Below, in pieces: positions 1-9,744 of a stretch of DNA of 64,000 nt. This stretch comes from Polaromonas sp. AER18D-145 (GTDB taxonomy: Bacteria; Pseudomonadota; Gammaproteobacteria; Burkholderiales; Burkholderiaceae_C), in the NCBI RefSeq assembly GCF_002379095.1, contig NZ_NBZV01000003.1:1-64000 (forward strand), read 5' to 3'. The notes beneath the pieces were generated by a model. The model saw only the letters and a program-made list of their open reading frames with translations. It was not told where the DNA came from and did not search any database. Positions within the stretch are counted from its first letter, which is position 1. Every line of letters starts with the position of its first letter. Made by a program: the position numbers and the translations under genes.

Positions 1-52
1 GGTTGACAGTATGGCGCCAAGCGCATCCCCCGCTGTGTCAGGCGGGAAAAAA

Positions 53-2065
53 TCAGGCCGGCCAGCGCAGGCCGGCATATTGGTTTTTGAGCCGGGCCAG
101 GGGGGTGGCCGTGCCGCCGGCGGGCGTGAGGGCATAACGCTGCGCTTCGAGTTGCAGCAGCCAGTCGTGCAGCGCCTGGCCCTCGTCGCCATACCGCTGC
201 CGGACCTGTAGCGCCAGCTGGCGCGGGGAGGTGGCGCCGTGGCTGTCCAGCCCGGCCTTGGCCAGCTGCTTGCGGACGCGGCCCAGCAAGCGCAGCCAGG
301 GGTCGTGCTGGCTGCGGTCCCACAGGGTCCAGGCCGCACCGGCCAGGCTGACCGCCACGACGATGGCGAGCAGCACATAAGCCAGGTCTTCCCAGCTCGG
401 GGATTCAAAACCGATGTCCTTGAGCAGTTGCAACTGCTTGCCCTGCGTGTAGTTGAGGATCAACTGGTTCCAGCGGTTGTTGACGGCTTCCCAGGTGGCG
501 CGCAGTTGCGCCGACAGCGTCGGGCTGAAGGTGCCCAGTGCCTGCCCAACCAGCCCTTGCGGTGCCGCCAGCCGCTGGAAAGCCCCGGTGCGCCCGGGCG
601 CCACGGCCGAGGTCGGGTCCACGCGCACCCAGCCCTGGCCGGCCTGCCAGACCTCGGTCCAGGCGTGCGCATCGCTCTGGCGCAGGACCCAGAAGCCGTC
701 GACGGTGTTGATCTCTCCGCCCTGGTAACCGGTGACGATGCGGGCCGGCACGTCCATGGCGCGCATCAGCACCACAAAGGCGGACGCGATGTGTTCGCAA
801 AAACCTTCCTTGCGGTCAAACCAGAACTCGTCGGCGGTGTTGGCGCCGTACACGCCGGGCTCCAGCGTGTAGGTGTAGCCGCCGGTGCGCAATCTGTCCA
901 TGACCGCCTGCACCAGCGCCTGGGTACCGGCCTGGGCGTAACGCGGGTCGCGCCGGATCTCGGCGGCCAGCGCCAGCGTGCGCGGGTTGAAGCCCGGCGG
1001 CAGTTCGACAAACTCCTGCAGGCCAACTTCCTGCCGGTCGGGCCCGTGCTTGAACACCGGATGGCTCTTCACCTGGTAACGGACCAGGTCGGTGATGGGC
1101 CGGTCGGTCAGCCATTGCAGGTCGCTGCTCATGCGGGTCTGGTAGCCGGGTGGTAGGCTGGGGCTTTCGGCCGCGGCCTCCATCACAAACAGCCAGGGCC
1201 GGCTGGTGGGCTCCAGCGTGACCTGGTAGGCGATGGGCGCGCCCTGCACGCTCAGGTTGTCGGCCAGCTTGTAGCGGGACGGAAACCCCGACCGGGACGA
1301 GGGCCGCCACTCGCGCCCGTCAAAGGCGGAGAGCACCGGCCCGCGAAAGTACAGCTCGCGCTGCGGCGGCGGCCGGCCTTCAAACGCAATCCGCATGGCG
1401 ATGCTGCTGTCGAGCGCCAGGCTGGCGATGGTGCCCACCTGCATGGTGGCGCTCAGGCCGCTGCGGCCCGTCATGGGATCCGAAGGTACGCCCCACAGCG
1501 GCGCCAGGCGCGGGAACAGCACAAACAGCAGCACCATCACCGGCGCACCGAGCAGCGCCATCCAGGCGGCGGTTCTGGCGGCTTGCAGCAGCGGCGGTTT
1601 GCCGACCGGCATGTGGGCATTGACCAGGGCCGTCAGCAGGCCCAGCAGGCCCAGCAGCATGCTGAAGGCCGTCAGCAGCGACTGGGAGTAGAAAAAGTTG
1701 GTGAGCATCGTGAAGAAGCTCAGGAAGAACACCACAAAGGCGTCGCGCCGGGCACGCAGCTCCAGCGTCTTGAGCGCCAGCAAAATCACGATCAGCGTGA
1801 CGCCGGCGTCGCGGCCCAGCAAGGTCTTGTGGGTCAGCCATGTGGCGCCGACCGCCACGGCCAGCAGCGCCAGCAGCCACCATTTGTTCGGCAGCGGTTT
1901 GTTGCCCAAGGCCAGCCGGCCGCGCCACAGCAGCATGCCGGCCGCCAGCGCGCTGCACCACCAGGGCAGCGCGTTGACTTGCGGCAGCAGCACCCAGGCG
2001 ATGACCACCAGCAGGAAGAGCGTGTCGCGGCTGTCGCGGGGCAGGGTTTGGAGGCGGGCTAGCAT
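53..2065 (-). CDS. Transglutaminase-like membrane protein (TgpA family, DUF3488)
   Basis: About 670 residues. The N-terminal third is a run of hydrophobic helices (DUF3488-type membrane region). A transglutaminase core follows with a visible Cys-His-Asp set: Cys423 in EGFCEHI, His467 in DAHAWTEVW and Asp483 in VRVDPTS. One more membrane helix and a cytoplasmic tail resembling DUF4129 end the protein. The start at 2065 is preferred over an in-frame start 63 bases upstream because GGGAAAG lies at ribosome-binding distance. Family knowledge: TgpA is a periplasm-facing transglutaminase/protease-like enzyme usually encoded with MoxR and DUF58 proteins, as here on the same strand; the substrate is unknown. 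In this genome a 530-bp inverted repeat separates it from the DUF58 gene, so cotranscription is uncertain. Confidence 0.9.
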   Translation of the reverse strand: MLARLQTLPRDSRDTLFLLVVIAWVLLPQVNALPWWCSALAAGMLLWRGRLALGNKPLPNKWWLLALLAVAVGATWLTHKTLLGRDAGVTLIVILLALKTLELRARRDAFVVFFLSFFTMLTNFFYSQSLLTAFSMLLGLLGLLTALVNAHMPVGKPPLLQAARTAAWMALLGAPVMVLLFVLFPRLAPLWGVPSDPMTGRSGLSATMQVGTIASLALDSSIAMRIAFEGRPPPQRELYFRGPVLSAFDGREWRPSSRSGFPSRYKLADNLSVQGAPIAYQVTLEPTSRPWLFVMEAAAESPSLPPGYQTRMSSDLQWLTDRPITDLVRYQVKSHPVFKHGPDRQEVGLQEFVELPPGFNPRTLALAAEIRRDPRYAQAGTQALVQAVMDRLRTGGYTYTLEPGVYGANTADEFWFDRKEGFCEHIASAFVVLMRAMDVPARIVTGYQGGEINTVDGFWVLRQSDAHAWTEVWQAGQGWVRVDPTSAVAPGRTGAFQRLAAPQGLVGQALGTFSPTLSAQLRATWEAVNNRWNQLILNYTQGKQLQLLKDIGFESPSWEDLAYVLLAIVVAVSLAGAAWTLWDRSQHDPWLRLLGRVRKQLAKAGLDSHGATSPRQLALQVRQRYGDEGQALHDWLLQLEAQRYALTPAGGTATPLARLKNQYAGLRWPA

Positions 2066-2107
2066 GTGGCTTTCCCGCAGGTCCGCAGGTGTGTCTGCGA
2101 CCGTTGG

Positions 2108-2636
2108 CCGGGGGTTGCCCGGCGGCAAGTAACTTTCTTTTGCTTCGCCAAAAGAAAGTCACCAAAGAAAAGGCGACCCGATGGTCCGGGTCCCCTGCGC
2201 TTCGCTTCGGGGCAACCTGCGGTGCTCGGCAAAAGCGGGGTCTCGCTCGAACTCGCCTTCGGCTCAAACAATCGCGAGCCCTGATCCGCTTTTGCCTGCG
2301 CTCCTCGGCCCGGCCCGACGGGTGGGAGCACAGAAATGCAATGCGGGTGCGGGGAGGCGAGGACGCGCAAAGCGCGTCCTCGCCGGAGCCCGATTGCGGA
2401 TCCGAACCCGCTCCCGACCCCACCTCCCTTCTGGCTGCGCCGAGGAGCGCAGGGCCAGACGGATAAGGACGGGCGATTGTCTGAGCGTAGCGAGTTCGAG
2501 CCCGGCCCCGGCTGGACCGAGCACCGTAGGTTGCCCGTAGCGAAGCGGAGGGACGTAGACAGTAGGGTCGCCTTTTCTTTGCTTACTTTCTTTTGGCGAC
2601 GCAAAAGAAAGTGAGTTGCCGCCGGGCAACCCCCGG
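2108..2636. repeat. 530-bp imperfect inverted repeat (giant palindrome) between DUF58 and tgpA
   Basis: The outer arms 2108-2179 and 2565-2636 are reverse complements with only a few mismatches over 72 bases. Pairing continues inward imperfectly: 2195-2285 matches the complement of about 2465-2555. The element closes on a perfect 13-bp stem (2356-2368 with 2372-2384) around an AAA loop, so the whole unit is centred at about 2370. No transposase or convincing ORF lies inside; open frames across it are compositional. It fills nearly all of the 661-bp gap 2066-2726. It may be a non-autonomous mobile or MITE-like element, or a large structured RNA or terminator; the sequence does not decide between these. 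Confidence 0.8.
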
Positions 2637-2726
2637 CTTGTAGGCGATCCAGCAGCTGATCGAAGGACCCAGCCGAGCGCGGATGCACGGGTGATCGTCC
2701 CTGGGCCCCGCTTGCACACGTGCTGC

Positions 2727-3728
2727 TCAACATAAAGCCAGCGCCTCCAGACATTGCCGTTTGTGCGCCTCGCCACCGGACGGCTTGATCTCCAGCCCCG
2801 GCAAGCGCAGGCCGTAATTCAGGCCCAGCCTGTCGGCCTGCAGCACCCAGGCGCACAGCCGCGACAGCCGCGCTTCGGTGCCGAGCGAGCCGGCCTGCAG
2901 GAAATCCAGCCAGAGCTCGTGGCGCTGGGCCTGTTGGGTGTCGCGCACCACCAGGCCGTTGCCCTGGTCGTCGGCCTTGGCCGCCTTTTTCCACATGACG
3001 AGTTTGAGCGGGTCGCCGCGGCGGTAACCGCGTATGCCGTCGAACTCGCCGGCGCTTTGCCAGCGGGCCGAGGCGTCGGCGCCGCCCGAGCGCGGCTCGC
3101 CGGGGGGCAGGGGCGGTGGGCGTGACTCCGGCGCCGGGTAGACCAGCATCTGCGCGGCAGGGCGCCAGACGGTCCAGACGCGGAAGGTGCCCAGCGGGAA
3201 GCGGGTTTCGGCGGTCAGCGTCGGCAGGCGGTGCAGGCCGCGGCGCTGCGGGGTGAAGGCGACCTGCACCGTGGCGCTGTTTTGCGCCGGCACATCGGTC
3301 CAGGCCCAGTGCGGCTGGCCGGTCCCGCCGGGTGCGGCCAGCACGCTGATGCCGATGCCGTGCCGCACGGAACGCCGGCTGTTCGTGAGCTTGATGTCAA
3401 AAATGGCTGCAGTGCCCGCGAAATGGGCGGGAGGTGCTATCAAATTCATGGCAAGGCCGCGCAGCGTGCCGTGGCACACATGCATGCCGGTGAGGGCGCT
3501 GCCAGCCAGCAGAAAGGTCAGCAGGTAGCCCAGGTTGAGCTGGTAGTTGATGGAGGCGACCAGCAGCACCATCAGCGTGAGCGCCAGCATCAGCCCGGGC
3601 CGCGTCGGCAGGATGTAGACATTGCGCTGGGTCAGCAGCACGCTGTCGGTCAGCGGCAGGCGGCTTTGCCACCACTGCTGGAAACGGCCACGCACAAACG
3701 TCAGGGGGTTGAGAATGGCGGTGGTCAT
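2727..3728 (-). CDS. DUF58 domain protein
   Basis: 333 residues. Two N-terminal membrane helices (about residues 40-80) are followed by the DUF58 core with the typical block SAGEFDGIRGYRRGDPLKLV (about residues 225-245). DUF58 proteins have a von Willebrand A-like fold, are partners of MoxR ATPases and are often encoded with TgpA transglutaminases. That is the arrangement here: moxR lies 82 bases upstream and tgpA downstream beyond a palindromic element. The precise function is not known. A stretch of the gene (about residues 93-111) coincides with a copy-like match to the GCTAT...ATAGC intergenic repeat found elsewhere in the window. Confidence 0.88.
   Translation of the reverse strand: MTTAILNPLTFVRGRFQQWWQSRLPLTDSVLLTQRNVYILPTRPGLMLALTLMVLLVASINYQLNLGYLLTFLLAGSALTGMHVCHGTLRGLAMNLIAPPAHFAGTAAIFDIKLTNSRRSVRHGIGISVLAAPGGTGQPHWAWTDVPAQNSATVQVAFTPQRRGLHRLPTLTAETRFPLGTFRVWTVWRPAAQMLVYPAPESRPPPLPPGEPRSGGADASARWQSAGEFDGIRGYRRGDPLKLVMWKKAAKADDQGNGLVVRDTQQAQRHELWLDFLQAGSLGTEARLSRLCAWVLQADRLGLNYGLRLPGLEIKPSGGEAHKRQCLEALALC
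3396..3452 (-). repeat. Possible coding-embedded copy of the GCTAT-N7-ATAGC element
   Basis: Read on the minus strand, a degenerate 17-mer GCCATGAATTTGATAGC (3452-3436) is followed, at the spacing seen in intergenic copies, by a CCCGCC...GCGGGC hairpin-like stretch and a CATTTTTGA end. It lies in frame inside the DUF58 gene. Protein length matches ordinary DUF58 members, so this may be chance or an old replacement rather than an insertion. Confidence 0.35.
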
Positions 3729-3810
3729 GGACCGGTGGCCCCGCCGGGAAGCCTGCCGCAGCCACTGGCCGCCACGGATTGCGGATCAGGCCCGCCATGA
3801 CCGGGCCGCC

Positions 3811-4731
<921 letters not shown>

Positions 4732-4760
4732 GCCATCAACCTTACCGCAAAATTTCTCCT

Positions 4761-5714
4761 ATGAACGGCACCGCGTATTTCACCCACAAAGACTGCTGGA
4801 AACACGAGATGGGTGCCGGCCACCCGGAGTGTCCGGAGCGGCTCGACGCGATTGAAGACCGCCTGCTAATCACCGGCGTCGGGGACGCGCTGGACCGGCG
4901 TGAAGCGCCGCTGGCGCCCATCAGTGACCTGGAGCTGGCGCATGGCCGCATGCTGATCGCTTCCCTGCGCGGCCTGAGCGACCAGCTTGCCGACGAGATC
5001 CTGGCGGGCGGCCCGACCCACGCGCAGATCGACCCCGACACCTCGATGAATGTGCACACTTGGAACGCGGCCCTGCGGGCGGCCGGCGCCACATTGGCCG
5101 CCACCGATGCGGTGATGGCGGGCGAGGTCGAAAACGCCTTCTGCGCGGTGCGGCCGCCCGGCCACCATGCCTGCCGTGACAAGGCCATGGGCTTCTGTTT
5201 TTTCAACAACATCGCGGTGGCAGCCAAATACGCGCTGGAGCGGCACGGCCTCCAACGCGTGGCGATTGTCGATTTCGACGTGCACCACGGCAACGGCACG
5301 GAAGACATCATCCGCGGCGACGACCGCGTCCTGATGGTCAGTTTTTTCCAGCACCCCTATTACCCCTATACCGGCGCCGAGACGCAGGCCGCCAACATGG
5401 TGAACCTGCCGGTGCCGGCCTACACCAAGGGCATGGACATCCGCGAACTGATCGAGATGATGTGGATGCCGCGCCTGGAGGCGTTCAAGCCGGAGATGAT
5501 TTTCATCAGCGCCGGTTTTGACGCCCACCGCGAAGACGACCTGGGCCAGATGGGCCTGACCGAGCAGGACTACGCCTGGATCACCATGCGCATCAAGGAC
5601 GTGGCCAGGCGTCACGCCAGGGGCCGCATCGTCTCCTCGCTCGAAGGCGGCTACAACCTGGGCGCGCTCGCTCGCAGCGTGGAGGCGCACATCCGCGTGC
5701 TTGCCGATTTATAG
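4761..5714 (+). CDS. Histone-deacetylase-family (class II-like) zinc hydrolase
   Basis: 317 residues. It has the full set of HDAC landmarks: GHPECPERL near the N-terminus, RPPGHHA with His135 and His136, the zinc-ligand block DFDVHHGNGT with Asp173 and His175, and a late SAGFDAHREDDLG segment followed by the SLEGGYN loop. Bacterial members deacetylate acetylpolyamines, acetylated proteins or other amides; AcuC-type acetoin proteins are relatives. The substrate cannot be read from sequence. It is followed 42 bases downstream by an enoyl-CoA hydratase-like gene, so the two may be cotranscribed. Confidence 0.9.
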   Translation: MNGTAYFTHKDCWKHEMGAGHPECPERLDAIEDRLLITGVGDALDRREAPLAPISDLELAHGRMLIASLRGLSDQLADEILAGGPTHAQIDPDTSMNVHTWNAALRAAGATLAATDAVMAGEVENAFCAVRPPGHHACRDKAMGFCFFNNIAVAAKYALERHGLQRVAIVDFDVHHGNGTEDIIRGDDRVLMVSFFQHPYYPYTGAETQAANMVNLPVPAYTKGMDIRELIEMMWMPRLEAFKPEMIFISAGFDAHREDDLGQMGLTEQDYAWITMRIKDVARRHARGRIVSSLEGGYNLGALARSVEAHIRVLADL

Positions 5715-5756
5715 ACCCGAAGACCTGTCGCTTTTCATACCCTCCAGAGTCCTGCC

Positions 5757-6545
5757 ATGAATGATTCTCCGGCCCCCGTGCTGCACACCCGCGACGAACG
5801 CGGCGTGAACTGGCTGACGCTGAACCGTCCCGCCGCCTTCAATACCCTGAGCGAAGAGATGCTGGCCGCCCTGCAGGCCGCGCTGGATGCTGTGGCCGCC
5901 GACCCCGGTGCGCGTTTGGTGGTGCTGGCCGCCGAGGGCAAGGCTTTTTGTGCCGGGCACAACCTCAAGGAAATGCGCGCGCAGCCTGAACTGGCCTACT
6001 ACCAGAAGCTGTTTGCGCAATGCACCCGCATGATGTTGACCATCCAGGCCTTGCCGGTGCCGGTGCTGGCCCGGGTGCAGGGGGTGGCCACGGCCGCCGG
6101 CTGCCAGCTGGTCGCCCAATGCGACCTGGCGGTGGCCGCCAGCACAGCAAGTTTTGGTGTCAACGGCATTGACGTGGGTCTGTTCTGTGCCACGCCCAGC
6201 GTGCCGCTGGTGCGCAACATTCCGGCCAAACAGGCCATGGAGATGTTGCTGACCGGCGGCTTCATCACGGCTGACGAAGCCCGCGCACGCGGCCTCGTCA
6301 ACCGTGTGGTGCCGCTGGAGGAACTCGATGCCGAAATCGGGCAGATGCTGCAGGCGATCCTGGCGAAACCGCGCGAGGCCATTGCCATGGGCAAGGCCTT
6401 GTTCTACCAGCAGCGGGAAACCGGCATCGCGGCCGCCTACCAGCTCGCCGGCCAGACCATGGCCTGCAACATGGTTCACCCGGTGGCGCAGGAGGGCGTG
6501 CAGGCCTTCATCGACAAAAGGAAGCCCCAATGGCCGGCCCTGTGA
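5757..6545 (+). CDS. Enoyl-CoA hydratase/isomerase family protein (ECHDC3-like)
   Basis: 262 residues of crotonase fold. The CoA/oxyanion motif AGHNLKEM and the second oxyanion segment GVATAAGCQLVAQCDLAVA are clear. The two glutamates used for hydration in classical crotonases appear replaced: Gln in AAGCQLV and Gly in SFGVNGIDVG. That pattern is typical of ECHDC3-like members and argues against ordinary hydratase chemistry. The last 16 bases overlap the start of the mscS gene, which suggests translational coupling. True substrate unknown. Confidence 0.85.
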   Translation: MNDSPAPVLHTRDERGVNWLTLNRPAAFNTLSEEMLAALQAALDAVAADPGARLVVLAAEGKAFCAGHNLKEMRAQPELAYYQKLFAQCTRMMLTIQALPVPVLARVQGVATAAGCQLVAQCDLAVAASTASFGVNGIDVGLFCATPSVPLVRNIPAKQAMEMLLTGGFITADEARARGLVNRVVPLEELDAEIGQMLQAILAKPREAIAMGKALFYQQRETGIAAAYQLAGQTMACNMVHPVAQEGVQAFIDKRKPQWPAL

Positions 6546-7843
6546 CCTCCCGGGCGGCGTCCGTCCGAATCGATACGCTCGACGAATGGTTTGCGGCACT
6601 GGCCCAGCCCACGGCGCTGACCGAGCTGGCGGCGCTGGTCGCCTGTGTGCTGCTGGCTTGGCTGCTGGTGCGGGTGGCCAGCCGCGCGCACCTCGTGGCC
6701 GACGGCAACTCCATCCTGTTTGGCCGGCGCGTGGTTGACGGCGTGTTGTTTCCCCTGCTGCTGCTGACTTTTGCCTACGCGGCCCAGACCCTGCTGGCGC
6801 GGCTGTTCCCCGTGGCCGTGTTCAAGGTGGCGGTGCCTGTGCTGCTGTCGCTGGCGGTGATTCGCCTGGGCGTCAAGGTGCTGCAGGTGGCCTTCAAGGA
6901 AGCCCCGTTTGTGCGGGCCCTGGAGCGCACCATTTCATGGCTGGCCTGGTTGGCGATGGTGCTCTGGGTCAGCGGCCTGCTGCCGGTGGTTCTCGAAGAG
7001 CTGGACGACATCAAGTGGAAGGTCGGCAACTCGACCCTGTCGGTGCGCACCATGCTTGAGGGCGCGGTGACGGCCGGGGTGGTGCTCCTGATCACGCTGT
7101 GGATCTCCGCGGCGATTGAAACACGCCTGCTGCGCTCGGCCACCGGCAACGAACTGTCGCTGCGCAAGGCCGTCAGCAACGCCACCCGCGCGGTGCTGAT
7201 GTTTGTGGGCCTGCTGATGGCGCTGTCGGCGGTGGGCATCGACCTGACGGCCCTGTCGGTGCTGGGCGGGGCGATCGGCGTGGGCATAGGCTTCGGTCTG
7301 CAGAAGCTGGCCGCCAACTACGTCAGCGGCTTTGTGATGCTGGCCGAACGCAGCGTGCGCATCGGCGACAACGTGCGTGTCGACAACTTCGAGGGCCGCA
7401 TCACCGACATCAACGCGCGCTACACGGTGGTGCGCTCGCTGGGTGGCCGCGAGTCCATCGTGCCCAACGAGATGTTCATCAGCAACCGCATTGAAAACCT
7501 CTCCCTGGCCGATTCGCGCGTGTTGCAGGCCACCGTGGTGTCGGTGAGCTACGACAGCGACGTGGAACTGGTGATGCGCTTGCTGACCGAGGCGGCGCTC
7601 GCGCAGGACCGCGTGCTGCGCGATCCCGGGCCGGGTGTCAATCTCACCAATTTCGGGGCCGACGGCCTGGAGTTCACGCTCAACTACTGGATGACGGACC
7701 CCGAGAACGGCCAGCAGAACCTGCGCTCGCGCATCAATCTCGCCATCCTGCAGTCCCTGCGCGAGCACCGCATCCAGATTCCTTACCCGCAACGGGTGAT
7801 TCACACGCGGCCCCTGCCGGCGGAAGACGTCAAGCCCGCCTGA
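6530..7843 (+). CDS. MscS-family mechanosensitive ion channel
   Basis: 437 residues. Several hydrophobic helices occupy about residues 20-250. The pore-lining TM3 region is rich in Gly and Ala (LGGAIGVGIGFGLQKLAANY). The MscS beta domain follows (SGFVMLAERSVRIGDNVRVD and IVPNEMFISNRIEN), then a C-terminal alpha/beta domain. It releases solutes on hypo-osmotic shock. The ATG at 6530 lies inside the end of the crotonase gene. Downstream it converges on dctM with a 42-bp gap containing GC-rich inverted sequence. Confidence 0.92.
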   Translation: MAGPVTSRAASVRIDTLDEWFAALAQPTALTELAALVACVLLAWLLVRVASRAHLVADGNSILFGRRVVDGVLFPLLLLTFAYAAQTLLARLFPVAVFKVAVPVLLSLAVIRLGVKVLQVAFKEAPFVRALERTISWLAWLAMVLWVSGLLPVVLEELDDIKWKVGNSTLSVRTMLEGAVTAGVVLLITLWISAAIETRLLRSATGNELSLRKAVSNATRAVLMFVGLLMALSAVGIDLTALSVLGGAIGVGIGFGLQKLAANYVSGFVMLAERSVRIGDNVRVDNFEGRITDINARYTVVRSLGGRESIVPNEMFISNRIENLSLADSRVLQATVVSVSYDSDVELVMRLLTEAALAQDRVLRDPGPGVNLTNFGADGLEFTLNYWMTDPENGQQNLRSRINLAILQSLREHRIQIPYPQRVIHTRPLPAEDVKPA

Positions 7844-7885
7844 GGTCGCCCGCGCCGCCGCGCCCGTTCCGGCGCGGCGCTTGCC

Positions 7886-9178
7886 TTACTTCATGAAGGA
7901 AGGCAGCCAGAGGCTGAGCCCGGGGAAGGCCAGCAGGATGCCCAGCGCCACCACCTGCATCACCACAAAAGGCCAGACGCCGCGGAAGATGTTGCCCAGG
8001 CCGACCTTGGGCAGCAGGGTGTTGAGCACAAACAGGTTCATGCCCACGGGCGGCGAGATCAGGCCGATCTGGATCACCATCACGATCAGCACGCCGAACC
8101 AGACCGGATCGAAGCCCAGTGACACCACAATCGGGAAAAACAGCGGAATGGTCAGCAGCACCATGGTGAGCTCTTCCATCACGGTGCCGAGGATCACGTA
8201 AATCAGCATCATCGCGGCCACCACCATCACCGGCGACAGGCCCAGGTGGGTGATCCACTCCTTGAGGTCATTGGGCATGGAGGTGAAGTTCACGAAGTTG
8301 GCAAAAATGGTCGCCGCGATCAGCAGGGTGAACAGCATGGCCGTGGTGCGCGCCGATTCGACCAGCACCTCGAACGTGGCTTTCACCGTCAGCCGGCGCC
8401 GTGCCAGCGCAAACAGGAAGGCGCCCGCCGCACCGATGCCCGCGCCCTCGGTGGCGGTGAACACGCCGCCGTAAATGCCGCCCAGCACCAGCACCACCAG
8501 CAGCAACACGCCCCAGATGCCGCGCAAGGCCTTCCAGCGCTCGGACCAGCTCGACTTCTCGCCGGCCGGCGCATGCTCCGGGTCCATGAAGGTCATGAAC
8601 ACCACGGCCACCATCAGCAGCAGGGCGATCAGGATGCCGGGAATCACGCCGGCTGCAAACAGCTTGCCGATGTTGGTTTCGGTCACGATGCCGTAAATGA
8701 CCATGATGGTCGACGGCGGAATCATGATGCCCAGCGTGCCGCCCGCGGCAATCACGCCGGTTGAAAGCGAGTCGCTGTAGCCCAGCCGTTTCATCGACGG
8801 GTAGGCGACCTTGCTCATGGTGGCGGCGGTTGCAATCGACGAGCCGCAGATCGCACCAAAGCCGGCGCAGGCCGCGATGGTGGCATGGGCCAGGCCGCCG
8901 CGCAGATGGCCGATGAAGGCGTAGGCGGCATGAAACAGTTCATGGGCCAGCCCGGCCCGTGCGACAAAATTGCCCATCAGGATGAACAGCGGAATCACCG
9001 ACAGCGTGTAGGCAAAACCGGTTTCATGGACGACCTGGGCCGTGCTGGCAAGCGCCGGGTGCCAGCCGCGTGTCAGGCCCATGCCGACAATGCCGACCAG
9101 ACCCATCGCAAAAGCCAGCGGCAGGCGCAGCAGCGCCAGCACGAAAATGGCTCCAAAACCAAGCAGGGCTTCGGTCAC
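7886..9178 (-). CDS. dctM: TRAP transporter large membrane subunit (DctM family)
   Basis: 430 residues, almost entirely hydrophobic with about 12 predicted helices, the normal size for DctM. Family features include GSSIATAATMSKVAYPSMKR early and SPPVGMNLFVLN near the C-terminus. It forms the permease with DctQ and imports a carboxylate using an ion gradient and the periplasmic DctP protein. Its start overlaps the dctQ stop by 4 bases (ATGA type), indicating coupling. The substrate is not evident; this is not necessarily a C4-dicarboxylate system. Confidence 0.92.
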   Translation of the reverse strand: MTEALLGFGAIFVLALLRLPLAFAMGLVGIVGMGLTRGWHPALASTAQVVHETGFAYTLSVIPLFILMGNFVARAGLAHELFHAAYAFIGHLRGGLAHATIAACAGFGAICGSSIATAATMSKVAYPSMKRLGYSDSLSTGVIAAGGTLGIMIPPSTIMVIYGIVTETNIGKLFAAGVIPGILIALLLMVAVVFMTFMDPEHAPAGEKSSWSERWKALRGIWGVLLLVVLVLGGIYGGVFTATEGAGIGAAGAFLFALARRRLTVKATFEVLVESARTTAMLFTLLIAATIFANFVNFTSMPNDLKEWITHLGLSPVMVVAAMMLIYVILGTVMEELTMVLLTIPLFFPIVVSLGFDPVWFGVLIVMVIQIGLISPPVGMNLFVLNTLLPKVGLGNIFRGVWPFVVMQVVALGILLAFPGLSLWLPSFMK

Positions 9179-9660
9179 AGCGTGACTCCTTCACCCGTGT
9201 CGGTATCGGCGGCGGGGCGGAACGCCATGCCCAGGTGGATCACGCCGGCCACGGCGCACAGCAAGGCCATGCCGTAGATGAACGGTGCCTTGAGGATTTT
9301 CAGCTGGGCGGTGGTCTCGCCGGTTTCCAGGTACTGGCCGCCGGTTTGCCACATCAGCCAGCCCAGGGCCAGCAACACAGCCCCGCAGACCAGCTGCATC
9401 AGGGCGCGTTGCACCTTGCGCACAGCCTCGGGCAGGTAGTGGTCCAGCGAGTCGAACACCACATGTTCGCCGCGCAGCGAGACCAGCGGCAGGGCCGCGA
9501 AAATCACCACCACCATCAGCAGCTCGGTGAGCTCCAGGGAGCCGGGGATGGAGTTGGAGAGCAGCTTGCGGCCCCCCACGTCAAAAAAAGTCAGCGCCAT
9601 GATGGCGAACAGGGCCAGGGCAGCCAGCAGGCCGCAGACCCTCTCGATCAGCTTGTTCAA
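9175..9660 (-). CDS. dctQ: TRAP transporter small membrane subunit (DctQ family)
   Basis: 161 residues with four hydrophobic helices, as expected for DctQ. The first helix (about residues 10-28) is followed by the family-typical FFDVGGRKLLSNSIPGSLELTE segment. It pairs with DctM, whose gene overlaps by 4 bases. It sits 85 bases after dctP, and a terminator-like hairpin lies in that gap. Confidence 0.9.
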   Translation of the reverse strand: MNKLIERVCGLLAALALFAIMALTFFDVGGRKLLSNSIPGSLELTELLMVVVIFAALPLVSLRGEHVVFDSLDHYLPEAVRKVQRALMQLVCGAVLLALGWLMWQTGGQYLETGETTAQLKILKAPFIYGMALLCAVAGVIHLGMAFRPAADTDTGEGVTL

Positions 9661-9680
9661 TCTATGTGCCTCAATCCATG

Positions 9681-9717
9681 AAAAAAAGCGCGGTCCTCAT
9701 TGTCCATGAGGCCGCGC
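9681..9717 (-). terminator. Terminator-like hairpin between dctP and dctQ
   Basis: Read on the minus strand, ATGAGG-type arms 9717-9706 and 9700-9688 form a 12-bp GC-rich stem with one bulge and a 5-base loop, followed by seven T residues (9687-9681). It lies inside the operon after dctP, so partial termination would give more binding protein than permease. Confidence 0.75.
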
Positions 9718-9744
9718 CGGGGCTGGCGTTCGGACGTCAGTCGC

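Noticed and set aside
1-52. Possible gene fragment at the left edge
   Set aside because: Only 52 bases before the tgpA stop; no frame or motif can be supported.
2129-2726. Several open frames of 70-300 codons across the large palindrome
   Set aside because: They follow the inverted-repeat composition on both strands, have no recognisable domains and cross into neighbouring genes out of frame.
7847-7880. Convergent terminator between mscS and dctM
   Set aside because: GC-rich inverted sequence is present (CGCGCCG with CGGCGCG), but pairing is imperfect and there is no T-run, so it was not listed.
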